Made by a program: the position numbers and the translations under genes
NCBI GenBank assembly: GCA_030427205.1
Contig: JAUHXC010000002.1
Location: 62,001-126,000 of the forward strand
Source of the DNA: a bacterium
GTDB lineage: Bacteria; Myxococcota_A; Bradymonadia; UBA7976; UBA1532
Reading direction: 5' to 3'
DNA: 64,000 nt
Shown: positions 17,172 through 25,105 of the stretch, piece by piece
How the letters are laid out: each line of letters starts with the position of its first letter
How positions within the stretch are numbered: position 1 is the first letter of the stretch
The notes under the pieces: model-generated
The model's input: the letters and a program-made list of their open reading frames with translations, nothing else
The model's database searches: none
Told to the model about the DNA's origin: nothing

Positions 17172-18462
17172 GCAGCGTGCCGACCGGGCGCGGATCCCGG
17201 GCTTCTACCGCCTCGACCTGCCCGAGCGGCACAGCGAGATCGCCCGCCGCTTCGGCCTGGACGACGCCGATCTCGCGGTGCTGCGCAGCGGCGCGAGCCT
17301 GGGCTGGCAGCGGGCCGACAAGATGGTCGAGAACTGCATCGGCGTCTTCGGGCTGCCCGTCGGTCTCGGCCTCAACTTCACGATCAACGGCCACGATTAC
17401 GCGGTGCCGATGGTGGTCGAAGAGCCGTCCGTCGTCGCCGCGGTCAGCAACATGGCCCGGCTGGTACGGGCCCACGGCGGGTTCGCGGCCGACGCCGATG
17501 ACGGGGTGATGATCAGCCAGGTTCAGGTGGTCGACAGCCCCGATCCGGCGGCGGCGGTCGACGCGCTTCGCAGATCGCGCGCACGCATCCTCGCCCGGGC
17601 GAACGCGGTGCATCCCAATATGGCGGCCCGCGGGGGCGGCGCGCGCGACATCGAGGTGCGGCGCTTCGACGAGCCCTTCTCGATGATCGTGCTGCACCTG
17701 CTCGTCGACTGCGTCGACGCGATGGGCGCCAACGCGGTCAACGCGATGGCCGAAGGCGTCGCGGCGCTCGTCGAAGAGCTGACCGGCGGCCGGGTCTGCC
17801 TGCGCATCTTGTCCAATCTGGCCGATCGCCGCTGCGCGCGCGCCTCGTGTGCCGTACCCGAAGAGGCCCTGGCGGGGCGTGGGTTCGCCGGCGCCGAAGT
17901 CGCCGAGGGCATCGTGCAGGCGTGGCGCTTCGCCGCCGTCGATCCCTACCGGGCCGCGACCCACAACAAGGGGGTCATGAACGGGATCGACGCCGTCGCC
18001 ATCGCCACCGGAAACGACTGGCGCAGCGTCGAGGCCGGGGCCCACGCCTACGCCGCCCGCGATGGGCACTATGGCTCGTTGACTCGCTGGTGGCGGGCGG
18101 ACGGCACGCTGCACGGGTCCATCGAGCTGCCGATGGCTGTCGGCACGGTCGGCGGCTCGACCCGGGTTCACCCCACGGTCGGCGTCTGCCGCAAGATCCT
18201 CGGCGTCGACACCGCCCGCGAGCTGGCCATGGTCATGGCAGCGGTGGGCCTCAGCCAGAACATGGGCGCGCTCAAGGCCCTGGCCAGCGAGGGGATTCAG
18301 CGCGGCCACATGAGCCTGCACGCGCGGCAGGCGGCCCTGGCGGCGGGGGCCGAGGGGGCGCAGGTCGAATTGGTCGCGGCGCGGCTGATCAGGCGCGGCG
18401 AGATCAAGGAGGCGGCGGCCCGGGAAGTGCTCGCCGAGCTGATGCGGGAGGCCGGTCGATGA
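17158..18462 (+). CDS. mvaA: Hydroxymethylglutaryl-CoA reductase, class II
   Basis: 434 residues from GTG 17158, which lies inside the end of the isomerase gene and follows a GGGGAG site. Class II motifs are present. ENCIGVFGLPVG and PMVVEEPS contain the catalytic Glu, THNKGVMNG the Lys, DAMGAN lies mid-sequence, and GHMSLHAR near the end contains the catalytic His. It reduces HMG-CoA to mevalonate (or the reverse, as in Pseudomonas mevalonii). The adjacent isomerase and mevalonate kinase make the biosynthetic direction much more likely. Its stop overlaps the kinase start (ATGA). Confidence 0.93.
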   Translation: MKTGEQRADRARIPGFYRLDLPERHSEIARRFGLDDADLAVLRSGASLGWQRADKMVENCIGVFGLPVGLGLNFTINGHDYAVPMVVEEPSVVAAVSNMARLVRAHGGFAADADDGVMISQVQVVDSPDPAAAVDALRRSRARILARANAVHPNMAARGGGARDIEVRRFDEPFSMIVLHLLVDCVDAMGANAVNAMAEGVAALVEELTGGRVCLRILSNLADRRCARASCAVPEEALAGRGFAGAEVAEGIVQAWRFAAVDPYRAATHNKGVMNGIDAVAIATGNDWRSVEAGAHAYAARDGHYGSLTRWWRADGTLHGSIELPMAVGTVGGSTRVHPTVGVCRKILGVDTARELAMVMAAVGLSQNMGALKALASEGIQRGHMSLHARQAALAAGAEGAQVELVAARLIRRGEIKEAAAREVLAELMREAGR

Positions 18463-19409
18463 GCCCCCGTCCCATCGGCGCCGGCGCGGCGCCCGGCAAG
18501 GTGATCCTCTTCGGCGAGCACGCCGTGGTCTACGGCCGCCCGGCGGTGGCCGCGGCCATCGACGTGGGCCTCGGCGCGACCGCGGAGCACGATCCGCAAG
18601 GCCCGATCCTGCGCATCCCGTCGTGGGGCCGCGACGGCTTGACCGTCGAATTGCGCGGTGCGGATCAGACCCGGGACGCCATGGGCCGGGCCTTCGCGGT
18701 TGCGCTCGAGGTGACCGGGCACCCGCCCGATTGTCCGATCAGCGTGACCCTCGACGGCGATCTGCCCCTGGGCATCGGCCTGGGCAGCAGCGCGGCCTTT
18801 GCCGTGGCCCTGATCCGCGCGCTGGCCGACGTCGAGGGCGAGGCGCTGTCGACTGACGCGCTGCTCGCCGCCGCCGAGCGCATCGAGAAGGTCTTCCACG
18901 GGACGCCGAGCGGCATCGACCACACGGTCGTCGCCCACGGCGGCTGCCTGCGTTTTCGGCGTGGCGCCCGGCAGCCGTTCGTGGCCGTTCGCCCGGTGCG
19001 ACCGCTGCCGTTGGTGATCGCCTGGACGCTGCGCGAAGGCACGACCCGCGACGCGGTCTCGCGCTTGCGCGCCCGGCACACCGCGCAGTTTCAGCACTAC
19101 GATCGTTTGTTCGACAGCATCGCCGCGGTCGCCGAGGCGGGTGTGGACGCCATCGAAGCCGGAGACTTCGAGACGCTCGGCGCCCTGTTCGACCTCAACC
19201 ACGGCTACCTGTCGGCGGCCGGTGTCTGCAGCCCGCGCAACGAAGAGATGGTGCACATCGCCCGCACCGCGGGCGCGCTCGGCGCCAAGATCACCGGCGC
19301 GGGGTGCGGCGGCGCGATCATCGCCCTCGCCCCCGACGCGGGGCCGGTGGTCGCTGCGCTCGAGAAGGCGGGCTACGACGCCTTCGCGACCCGGATCCGC
19401 AGGGCTTGA
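18459..19409 (+). CDS. mvk: Mevalonate kinase
   Basis: 316 residues from the ATG overlapping the reductase stop (18459-18462). It has GHMP-kinase motifs: GKVILFGEHAVVYGRPAVA near the N-terminus, the ATP-binding PLGIGLGSSAAF, GTPSGIDHTV with the catalytic Asp, and the C-terminal KITGAGCGG. It phosphorylates mevalonate to 5-phosphomevalonate. Phosphomevalonate kinase, diphosphomevalonate decarboxylase and HMG-CoA synthase are not in this window and should lie elsewhere. The three genes are tightly coupled and probably co-transcribed. Confidence 0.93.
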   Translation: MSPRPIGAGAAPGKVILFGEHAVVYGRPAVAAAIDVGLGATAEHDPQGPILRIPSWGRDGLTVELRGADQTRDAMGRAFAVALEVTGHPPDCPISVTLDGDLPLGIGLGSSAAFAVALIRALADVEGEALSTDALLAAAERIEKVFHGTPSGIDHTVVAHGGCLRFRRGARQPFVAVRPVRPLPLVIAWTLREGTTRDAVSRLRARHTAQFQHYDRLFDSIAAVAEAGVDAIEAGDFETLGALFDLNHGYLSAAGVCSPRNEEMVHIARTAGALGAKITGAGCGGAIIALAPDAGPVVAALEKAGYDAFATRIRRA

Positions 19410-19448
19410 AGCCGCGTCCGGCCTGAGCCTGCCTGAGCCTGCGGCGGG

Positions 19449-19880
19449 TCAGTCGGGCGCGCCGCCGGCGGCCTTGGCGGCCTGCCAACGGGCCTCGAGT
19501 TCATCCATCGTGAGCGCTTCGAGCCGCTGGCCCGCGCGCCATACATCGGCTTCCATCGCCCGGAAGCGCCGCTCGAACTCCGCGTTGGTCCGCCTCAGCG
19601 CCTGCTCCGGGTCGACCGACAGGTGGCGGCACAGGTTGACCACGCTGAAGAACAAGTCGCCGATCTCGGCTTCGATCCGCGCGGAAATGCCCGCGTCGAC
19701 GGCTTCCTGTACCTCGGCCCGCTCCTCGTCGATCTTGCTCAGCACGCCTGAGACATCGGGCCAATCGAAGCCGACCGCGGCCGCTCGGTCGCCGAGCACG
19801 GCGGCGCGCCGCAGAGGGCGGATGTCTGCTTCGGGGGGCCCGAGCGCGCTCTCGGGCCGCGGCCGGTCGGGGTCGATCAT
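19449..19880 (-). CDS. MazG-type nucleotide pyrophosphohydrolase, single-domain
   Basis: 143 residues from ATG 19880. The core matches the C-terminal half of MazG: KIDEERAEVQEA supplies the EExxE metal residues and EAEIGDLFFSVVNLCRHL the ExxxD part. FERRF and an 'ARW' helix close the domain. Full MazG is about 260 residues with two such halves; only one is present here. MazG enzymes hydrolyse NTPs to NMP and pyrophosphate. Whether this short form acts as a dimer on canonical or damaged nucleotides is unknown. It diverges from the large OmpA-family gene. Confidence 0.85.
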   Translation of the reverse strand: MIDPDRPRPESALGPPEADIRPLRRAAVLGDRAAAVGFDWPDVSGVLSKIDEERAEVQEAVDAGISARIEAEIGDLFFSVVNLCRHLSVDPEQALRRTNAEFERRFRAMEADVWRAGQRLEALTMDELEARWQAAKAAGGAPD

Positions 19881-19996
19881 CGGCTACCTCCTGCTCGGCG
19901 AGGGTCGCTGTCGTTGGCCCCGGCCGCATCGGGGTTGCCCCGCACCCCCCCAGGGCCCATGATCGGGCGGCCGAAATCAGCGTCACGGGAGGTCGC

Positions 19997-22900
19997 GTGC
20001 GACGCACGACGGGATGGATCGGTTGGCTGTGTGTGGTGCTCTGGCTGCTCGCCGGCTCGGCGCTCGCCCAGGGCGGGGGAGGGGGCGGCGACGACGGTGA
20101 CGCCGACGGCCTCACCGACGCAGAGGAGCTGCTGCTCGGCACGCGGCCCGACGTCGCCGATACCGACGGGGACGGGATCATCGACGGGATAGAAGTCGGC
20201 CGCGCCGGCGATCTCGATCCGATCACCCGCACCGACCCCCGGCGGGCCGATACCGACGGCGACGGCCTCGCCGACGGCGCCGAGGACCGCAACCGCAACG
20301 GGCGCCTCGACGACGGCGAGAGCGATCCGACGTCTGCCGACTCGGACGGCGGCGGGACCGACGACGGCCGGGAGTCCGGCGATGGCACCGACCCCCGCGA
20401 CCCGGCGGATGACTTCGATACGGCCGATCCTGACATGGACGGCCTGTCGACCCGCCTCGAGGCCCGGCTGGGCACCGATCCGGCCGACCCGGATACCGAC
20501 AACGACGGGCTGGACGACGGCGAAGAAGACGCCAACCGCAACGGGCGTGTCGATCGCGACGAGAGCCACCCGCTGCGGATCGATACCGATGGCGGCGGCA
20601 CCAGCGACGGCAACGAGCGCGTCTTCGGATCGGATCCGCTGGATCCGTTCGACGATCCCGAGGCGGATCCCGACGGCGATGGGCTGTCGACGCGGGTCGA
20701 GGCCGAGCTGGGCACCGACGGCCGCAACCCCGACTCGGATCGGGACGGCCTCGACGACGGCGTCGAGGCCGCCGGTCCGACTGATCCGACGGACGCCGAT
20801 ACCGACGACGACGGGCTCGACGACGGGGACGAGATCGAGCGTGGCACCGACCCGCTGCGCAGCGACTCCGACGGCGGTGGCACCCGCGATGGTCAGGAGG
20901 TGCTGGACGGGACCGATCCCAACGATGCGGCCGACGATCTGGCGCGGGATGACGACGGCGACGGGCTCGACGCGCGGCTGGAGGCCCGTTACCTGCTCGA
21001 TCCCTTCGACGCCGATACCGATGACGACGGCGTGCCCGATGGCGAGGAGCGGTCGCCGAGCGCCGACAGCGATGGCGACGGTCTGCCCAACGGCCGCGAC
21101 GCCGACAGCGACGACGACGGGATCACCGACGGCGTCGAGATGGGCTACACCGAGCCCCACGCGGACACCGACGAGGGCCGCGGCCTCTTTCGGGCCGACG
21201 CCGATCCGTCGACGCTGACCGATCCGCTGCGGGCGGATACCGACCAGGGGGGCGCCGACGACGGCGAGGAGGACCTCGACCGCAACGGGCGGATCGACGC
21301 TGGCGAGACCGATCCCAACGACCCCGGTGACGACGGCACGCCGCCCGTCGACAGTGACGGCGATGGGCTCGAAGACGATCTCGAGCGGGAGATCGGCCTC
21401 GACCCGGGGGATGCCGACAGCGACGACGACGGCCTGCTCGACGGTGAAGAGCCGTCGCCGCGGGCCGATACCGACGGCGATATGCTCATCGACGCCCTCG
21501 ATCCCGACGCCGACGGCGACGGCTTGACCGACGGTCTCGAAGCGGGGGTCGATCGACGTCATCCGGACTCCGATCCGGCGGTCTTCGTGCCCGACGACGA
21601 TCCGACGACGACCACCGACCCCCGGCGGGCTGATACGGATGGCGGCGGCGTCGACGACGGTGACGAAGACGTCAACGGCAACGGCGTGCGCGAGCCGGCG
21701 GAGACCGATCCGCGGGATCCGTCCGACGACCGCCCGCCCATGATGGAGGACGCCGACGTGGATGCTGACCCGGTCGACATGCAGTTGGACGGGAGTCAGG
21801 CCGACAGCGGGCCCCCCGCCGAGCAGCCGGCGCCCGAGATCGACGACTTGTATGGTGGCTGTGAGGTGAGCGGCAGCGGCGGCGCCGGTTGGCTGCTCAT
21901 CGGGTTGCTCCTGCTCGGGCTCGGTCGTCGGGGTGCGGCGGCGGCGATGCTGTTGTTGGCCGTTCTCACGCCGCAGGGTGCGTCGGCGATCGAGGCCGAC
22001 CGCTTCGCGCCGGCGATCGGTGACGGGATCGTCGAGGTCGAGCGGGCGGCGGTGGATGGACACCTGGAGCTGCGCACCGGCCTCTGGATCCGCTTCGCCG
22101 GGGCAACGATGGCCGGCGCCTACGCCGACGGCAGCGATACCGGGCCGTTGTCCGGGGCCGCGACCCGGCTCGATGCCACCGTGGCCCTGGCGCTGGCCGA
22201 TCGCATCGAGCTGGGGGTCGGGGTGCCGGCGGTGCTCACCCGAGAGGGCATGGCCCGGGACGGGTCGGCCATCGATGGCGGTGGGCTGGGCGATCTGCGG
22301 GTGTTGGCGAAGGTCATGGCGTGGCGGTCCGCCGATCGGGGCCTGGCGCTGGGGCTGGCGCTGCCGATGCATCTGCCGACCGGCGAGCCCGATCGCTGGC
22401 TGGGGGCCGATGGGGTACGCCTGACGCCGACCGCGATCTTCGATGTGGACCTCGAGCCGATGAAGGTCGCGCCGGTGAGCCTGTCGCTGGCGCTCGGCTA
22501 TCGGGTCGCGCCAGATGAAGCGCTCTATGGCAGCGCCTTCGGCGACGCGCTGCACACCGCGGTCGCCGCCCGCTACGCGGTGCCGGATCAGCCGCTCGCG
22601 GTGGCGGTGAGCGTCGCGGGTGAGATCGGTCTGGCGGGTGATGTGCAGGCTGCGACGACGCCCTACGAGGCGCATGGGCTCATCGAGTGGGCGTTCGCCG
22701 AGTGTCTCGTCGCGCGCGCTGGAGCCGGCGCCGCGCTCACCGGCGCGGTCGGCGCCGCCCCCGCCCGGCTCTTGTTGGGCATCGCCCGCCGCTGCCCCCA
22801 GGCCGTCGAGGCGCCGCCGGTCGCCGTGGTCAAGGTGGAGCCGCCGCCCGCCGCGCGGGATACCGACGCAGACGGCATCTTCGACGACGTCGATCGCTGC

Positions 22901-23545
22901 CCGCAGGATCCCGAAGACAAAGACGATCACGACGATCTGGACGGCTGCCCCGACCCGGACAACGACGGCGACGGCATCAACGATGTCGAGGATCCGTGCC
23001 CCGACGATCCCGAGGATCGCGACGGGTTCGAGGACGTCGACGGCTGCCCCGAAGCGGATAACGACCGGGATGGCTTCGCCGACAACGTCGACCAGTGCCC
23101 GAACCGGCCCGAGAGCCACAACGGCGTGCGCGACGACGACGGCTGCCCCGAAGAGACCATCGCCAGCCTCGGGCGGGTCGAGCTGTCCGGCGGTTGGATC
23201 TTCCTCAGCGAGAAGCTCAAGTTCGAGGGCGGCAGCACGCTCGCCCCGGCGAGCACGGCGTTGATCGGCGAGCTCGCCGGCCTGCTGAAGCGGCGGGATG
23301 ATCTGAAGGTGGTGGAGATCGGCGGCCATACCAGCAGCGAGGGCTCCGAGGCGGAGAACATCGCGCTCTCGACGCGGCGGGCCGAGGCCGTGCGCGCCGC
23401 GCTGACCGCGGCGGGCATCGACGGCGGGCGCTTGCAGGCGAAGGGCTACGGCGAGGCGCTGCCCATCGAGTCGAACCGGACCGCGGCCGGGCGGGCGGCC
23501 AACGCGCGCATCGAGTTCCGGGTGCTCGACCCGGCGCCCGAGTGA
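19997..23545 (+). CDS. Thrombospondin type 3 repeat/OmpA-family outer-membrane protein
   Basis: 1182 residues from GTG 19997 with GGGAGG just upstream; signal peptide to about residue 25. Residues 30-610 are Asp-rich calcium-binding thrombospondin type 3-like repeats (DTDGDGIIDG, DSDDDGLLDG). At 622-645 lies Cys-Glu-Val, a hydrophobic stretch (WLLIGLLLLGLG) and RR, like a MYXO-CTERM tag. A second signal-like segment follows, ending in GASA (664). Then a beta-barrel-like region (665-950), four more type 3 repeats (955-1055) and an OmpA C-terminal peptidoglycan-binding domain (1060-1178) with GHTSSEGSEAEN and NARIEFRV. It looks like two secreted proteins joined in one frame, with no frameshift. 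Probably links the outer membrane to peptidoglycan. Confidence 0.85.
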   Translation: MRRTTGWIGWLCVVLWLLAGSALAQGGGGGGDDGDADGLTDAEELLLGTRPDVADTDGDGIIDGIEVGRAGDLDPITRTDPRRADTDGDGLADGAEDRNRNGRLDDGESDPTSADSDGGGTDDGRESGDGTDPRDPADDFDTADPDMDGLSTRLEARLGTDPADPDTDNDGLDDGEEDANRNGRVDRDESHPLRIDTDGGGTSDGNERVFGSDPLDPFDDPEADPDGDGLSTRVEAELGTDGRNPDSDRDGLDDGVEAAGPTDPTDADTDDDGLDDGDEIERGTDPLRSDSDGGGTRDGQEVLDGTDPNDAADDLARDDDGDGLDARLEARYLLDPFDADTDDDGVPDGEERSPSADSDGDGLPNGRDADSDDDGITDGVEMGYTEPHADTDEGRGLFRADADPSTLTDPLRADTDQGGADDGEEDLDRNGRIDAGETDPNDPGDDGTPPVDSDGDGLEDDLEREIGLDPGDADSDDDGLLDGEEPSPRADTDGDMLIDALDPDADGDGLTDGLEAGVDRRHPDSDPAVFVPDDDPTTTTDPRRADTDGGGVDDGDEDVNGNGVREPAETDPRDPSDDRPPMMEDADVDADPVDMQLDGSQADSGPPAEQPAPEIDDLYGGCEVSGSGGAGWLLIGLLLLGLGRRGAAAAMLLLAVLTPQGASAIEADRFAPAIGDGIVEVERAAVDGHLELRTGLWIRFAGATMAGAYADGSDTGPLSGAATRLDATVALALADRIELGVGVPAVLTREGMARDGSAIDGGGLGDLRVLAKVMAWRSADRGLALGLALPMHLPTGEPDRWLGADGVRLTPTAIFDVDLEPMKVAPVSLSLALGYRVAPDEALYGSAFGDALHTAVAARYAVPDQPLAVAVSVAGEIGLAGDVQAATTPYEAHGLIEWAFAECLVARAGAGAALTGAVGAAPARLLLGIARRCPQAVEAPPVAVVKVEPPPAARDTDADGIFDDVDRCPQDPEDKDDHDDLDGCPDPDNDGDGINDVEDPCPDDPEDRDGFEDVDGCPEADNDRDGFADNVDQCPNRPESHNGVRDDDGCPEETIASLGRVELSGGWIFLSEKLKFEGGSTLAPASTALIGELAGLLKRRDDLKVVEIGGHTSSEGSEAENIALSTRRAEAVRAALTAAGIDGGRLQAKGYGEALPIESNRTAAGRAANARIEFRVLDPAPE
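20093..21720 (+). repeat. Thrombospondin type 3-like Asp-rich repeat array
   Basis: More than twenty copies of a unit around DxDxDGLxDGxE, of variable spacing, each built from GAT/GAC/GGC-rich codons. Such repeats bind calcium and stiffen extended surface proteins. The high GC and repeat content make this stretch prone to recombination and to long false antisense frames. Confidence 0.85.
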
Positions 23546-23578
23546 CACCCGCTGCGGGCCCGAAGCCGCTGGCGGCCC

Positions 23579-24439
23579 TCAGCGGTGAGCGTGGGCTTGC
23601 CGCTCGCGCAGCCAGCGCAGGCTGACCGACTTGCGCTTCGTGCGCGTCTTGCCACCGGACAGATGGGCCTTGATCTGCGGCAGCTTCATGGCCGTCCGGC
23701 AGGCGGTCGAGCCCCCCGGGTTGTTGCCGTAGCGCGACTTGATCGACGCCCGCACGTCCTTTATGCGGTCGGCCGTCGCCGGGTGGGACGAGAGGAATTC
23801 GGGCGGCGACGACCCCTGAGCCAGCAGCTTCTGGAAGAAGCGGGCGAGACCGTCGGGGTCGTAGCCGGCCCTCTTGCTGATCTGCAGCCCGACCTCGTCG
23901 GCTTCGCGCTCGTGGTCCCGGCTGAACTTGGTCGCCTGCAAGAAGCCGAACAGGGTCTCGGCGGCGGTCTTCGTCAGCCCGTCCTCGAGGAAGAAGTCCG
24001 AGACGATCTGGGCGGCGTAGGCCTTCTCGATCTGGCGGGCGCTGTGCCGTTGGGTGACGTGGGCCAGCTCGTGCCCCATCACGCCGGCGATCTCGGCGCA
24101 GTCGTCGGCCGCCTTGATGAGGCCGGTGCTGATGTAGACGTAGCCCCCCGGCGCGGCGAACGCGTTGATCAGCTGATCGTCGGCGATGACCTCGACCTTG
24201 TAGCCGTCGAAGTCGGCCGGATCACGAAAGGACGTCGACGCCTGAGAGAAGGGCTCGACGAACGCGACGGCCCACTTGGCCACCGGGTCGTTGGCCGACA
24301 GCACGGTGTATTCCTTCTCGATCTGCTCGTCGACGCCCGCGCCGATCTGTTTCTCCTGCTGGTTGCTGATGAGTGCGCCGCCACAGCCGGTGCCGAGTGC
24401 GCCGAGTGCGAGCGCGCCGATGAGAGGCGTGAGCTTCAT
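23579..24439 (-). CDS. M48-family metalloprotease lipoprotein
   Basis: 286 residues from ATG 24439, with GGAGGA close upstream. It has a lipobox LGTGC (Cys19). The zinc motif HELAH is at 123-127, with the third ligand Glu177 in HEREADEVG. The domain order and length match LoiP/YcaL-type and BepA-like M48 peptidases, without BepA's TPR tail. The lipid anchor places it in the periplasm, probably in outer-membrane protein quality control. The C-terminus is short and strongly basic (GKTRTKRKSVSLRW). It converges with the OmpA-family gene. Confidence 0.9.
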   Translation of the reverse strand: MKLTPLIGALALGALGTGCGGALISNQQEKQIGAGVDEQIEKEYTVLSANDPVAKWAVAFVEPFSQASTSFRDPADFDGYKVEVIADDQLINAFAAPGGYVYISTGLIKAADDCAEIAGVMGHELAHVTQRHSARQIEKAYAAQIVSDFFLEDGLTKTAAETLFGFLQATKFSRDHEREADEVGLQISKRAGYDPDGLARFFQKLLAQGSSPPEFLSSHPATADRIKDVRASIKSRYGNNPGGSTACRTAMKLPQIKAHLSGGKTRTKRKSVSLRWLRERQAHAHR

Positions 24440-24647
24440 GGTTCCTCCTGGGGGGCCGAACGGCCATGAGATGGTCGACGAGCCGTTTCGGTGACGTGAC
24501 GCCGCCACTGTCGTCGCCGCGAGCGGTCTGCCGCAAGACCGGCGTATGGAAACGATGCGCTCGGCGGCGGCTTGCCTGAATCGGCCGAGCCTGTTCTACT
24601 CCGGGCGACGTCGGGGCTGCCGACGCGCGAACCCCAGGGGGAGACCG

Positions 24648-25091
24648 ATGAGCACGGCGAGCAGAAACGACGGCGTCCAGATCATCGTCAACCGGCTCTT
24701 CGGGCCGGCCGGCGACAACCTCGTCGGGCTCAAGGACGTCGACTTCGACGGCCACCCGGCGATCACCGTAGGCGTTCGCCTGCCCGATGGTCGCGAAGGC
24801 CTGGTGCACCTCAGCCCGATTCATGGCGATGAGCGCAAGGCGGGGCTGGTCGACATCGAGCCGGGCACCAAGTGCGTCCTCTTCTGTCCGGTCAGCGGCA
24901 AGACCCTCGAGAAGATCGACGACATCGACGACCAGTTCGGGGCGAGCTACTACGCTCTCTACCGGACCCCGGCGCTCAGCCAGGGCGCGATGGTGCTGCT
25001 CAGCGATGTCTGGGGGCACTACCACTCGCGCGTCATCGACGAGTTCGAGGTCATCGCCCACTTCGCCAAGCTGCACGATCGTCTCGACTGA
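24648..25091 (+). CDS. Conserved-looking small protein of unknown function
   Basis: 147 residues from ATG 24648 with GGGGGAG upstream. No signal peptide or membrane helix. It is mostly beta with a helical C-terminus (DEFEVIAHFAKLHDRL). Notable short stretches are GLVHLSPIHGDERKAG and CVLFCPVSGKTLEKI; the two Cys are four residues apart and unpaired elsewhere, so a full zinc site is not evident. I do not recognise the family. It is a single gene that diverges from the M48 peptidase. Confidence 0.65.
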   Translation: MSTASRNDGVQIIVNRLFGPAGDNLVGLKDVDFDGHPAITVGVRLPDGREGLVHLSPIHGDERKAGLVDIEPGTKCVLFCPVSGKTLEKIDDIDDQFGASYYALYRTPALSQGAMVLLSDVWGHYHSRVIDEFEVIAHFAKLHDRLD

Positions 25092-25105
25092 TCGTCGCCG
25101 GCGGG

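Noticed and set aside
19422..19442. Short tandem CCTGAGCCTG repeat after the mevalonate kinase gene
   Set aside because: Only two units of ten bases and no hairpin with a T-tract; probably chance.
19877..23548. 1223-residue open frame opposite the OmpA-family gene
   Set aside because: It mirrors the Asp-rich repeat codons in a GC-rich antisense frame, has repetitive Val/Gly/Ile composition and no family motif; the plus-strand protein is clearly real.
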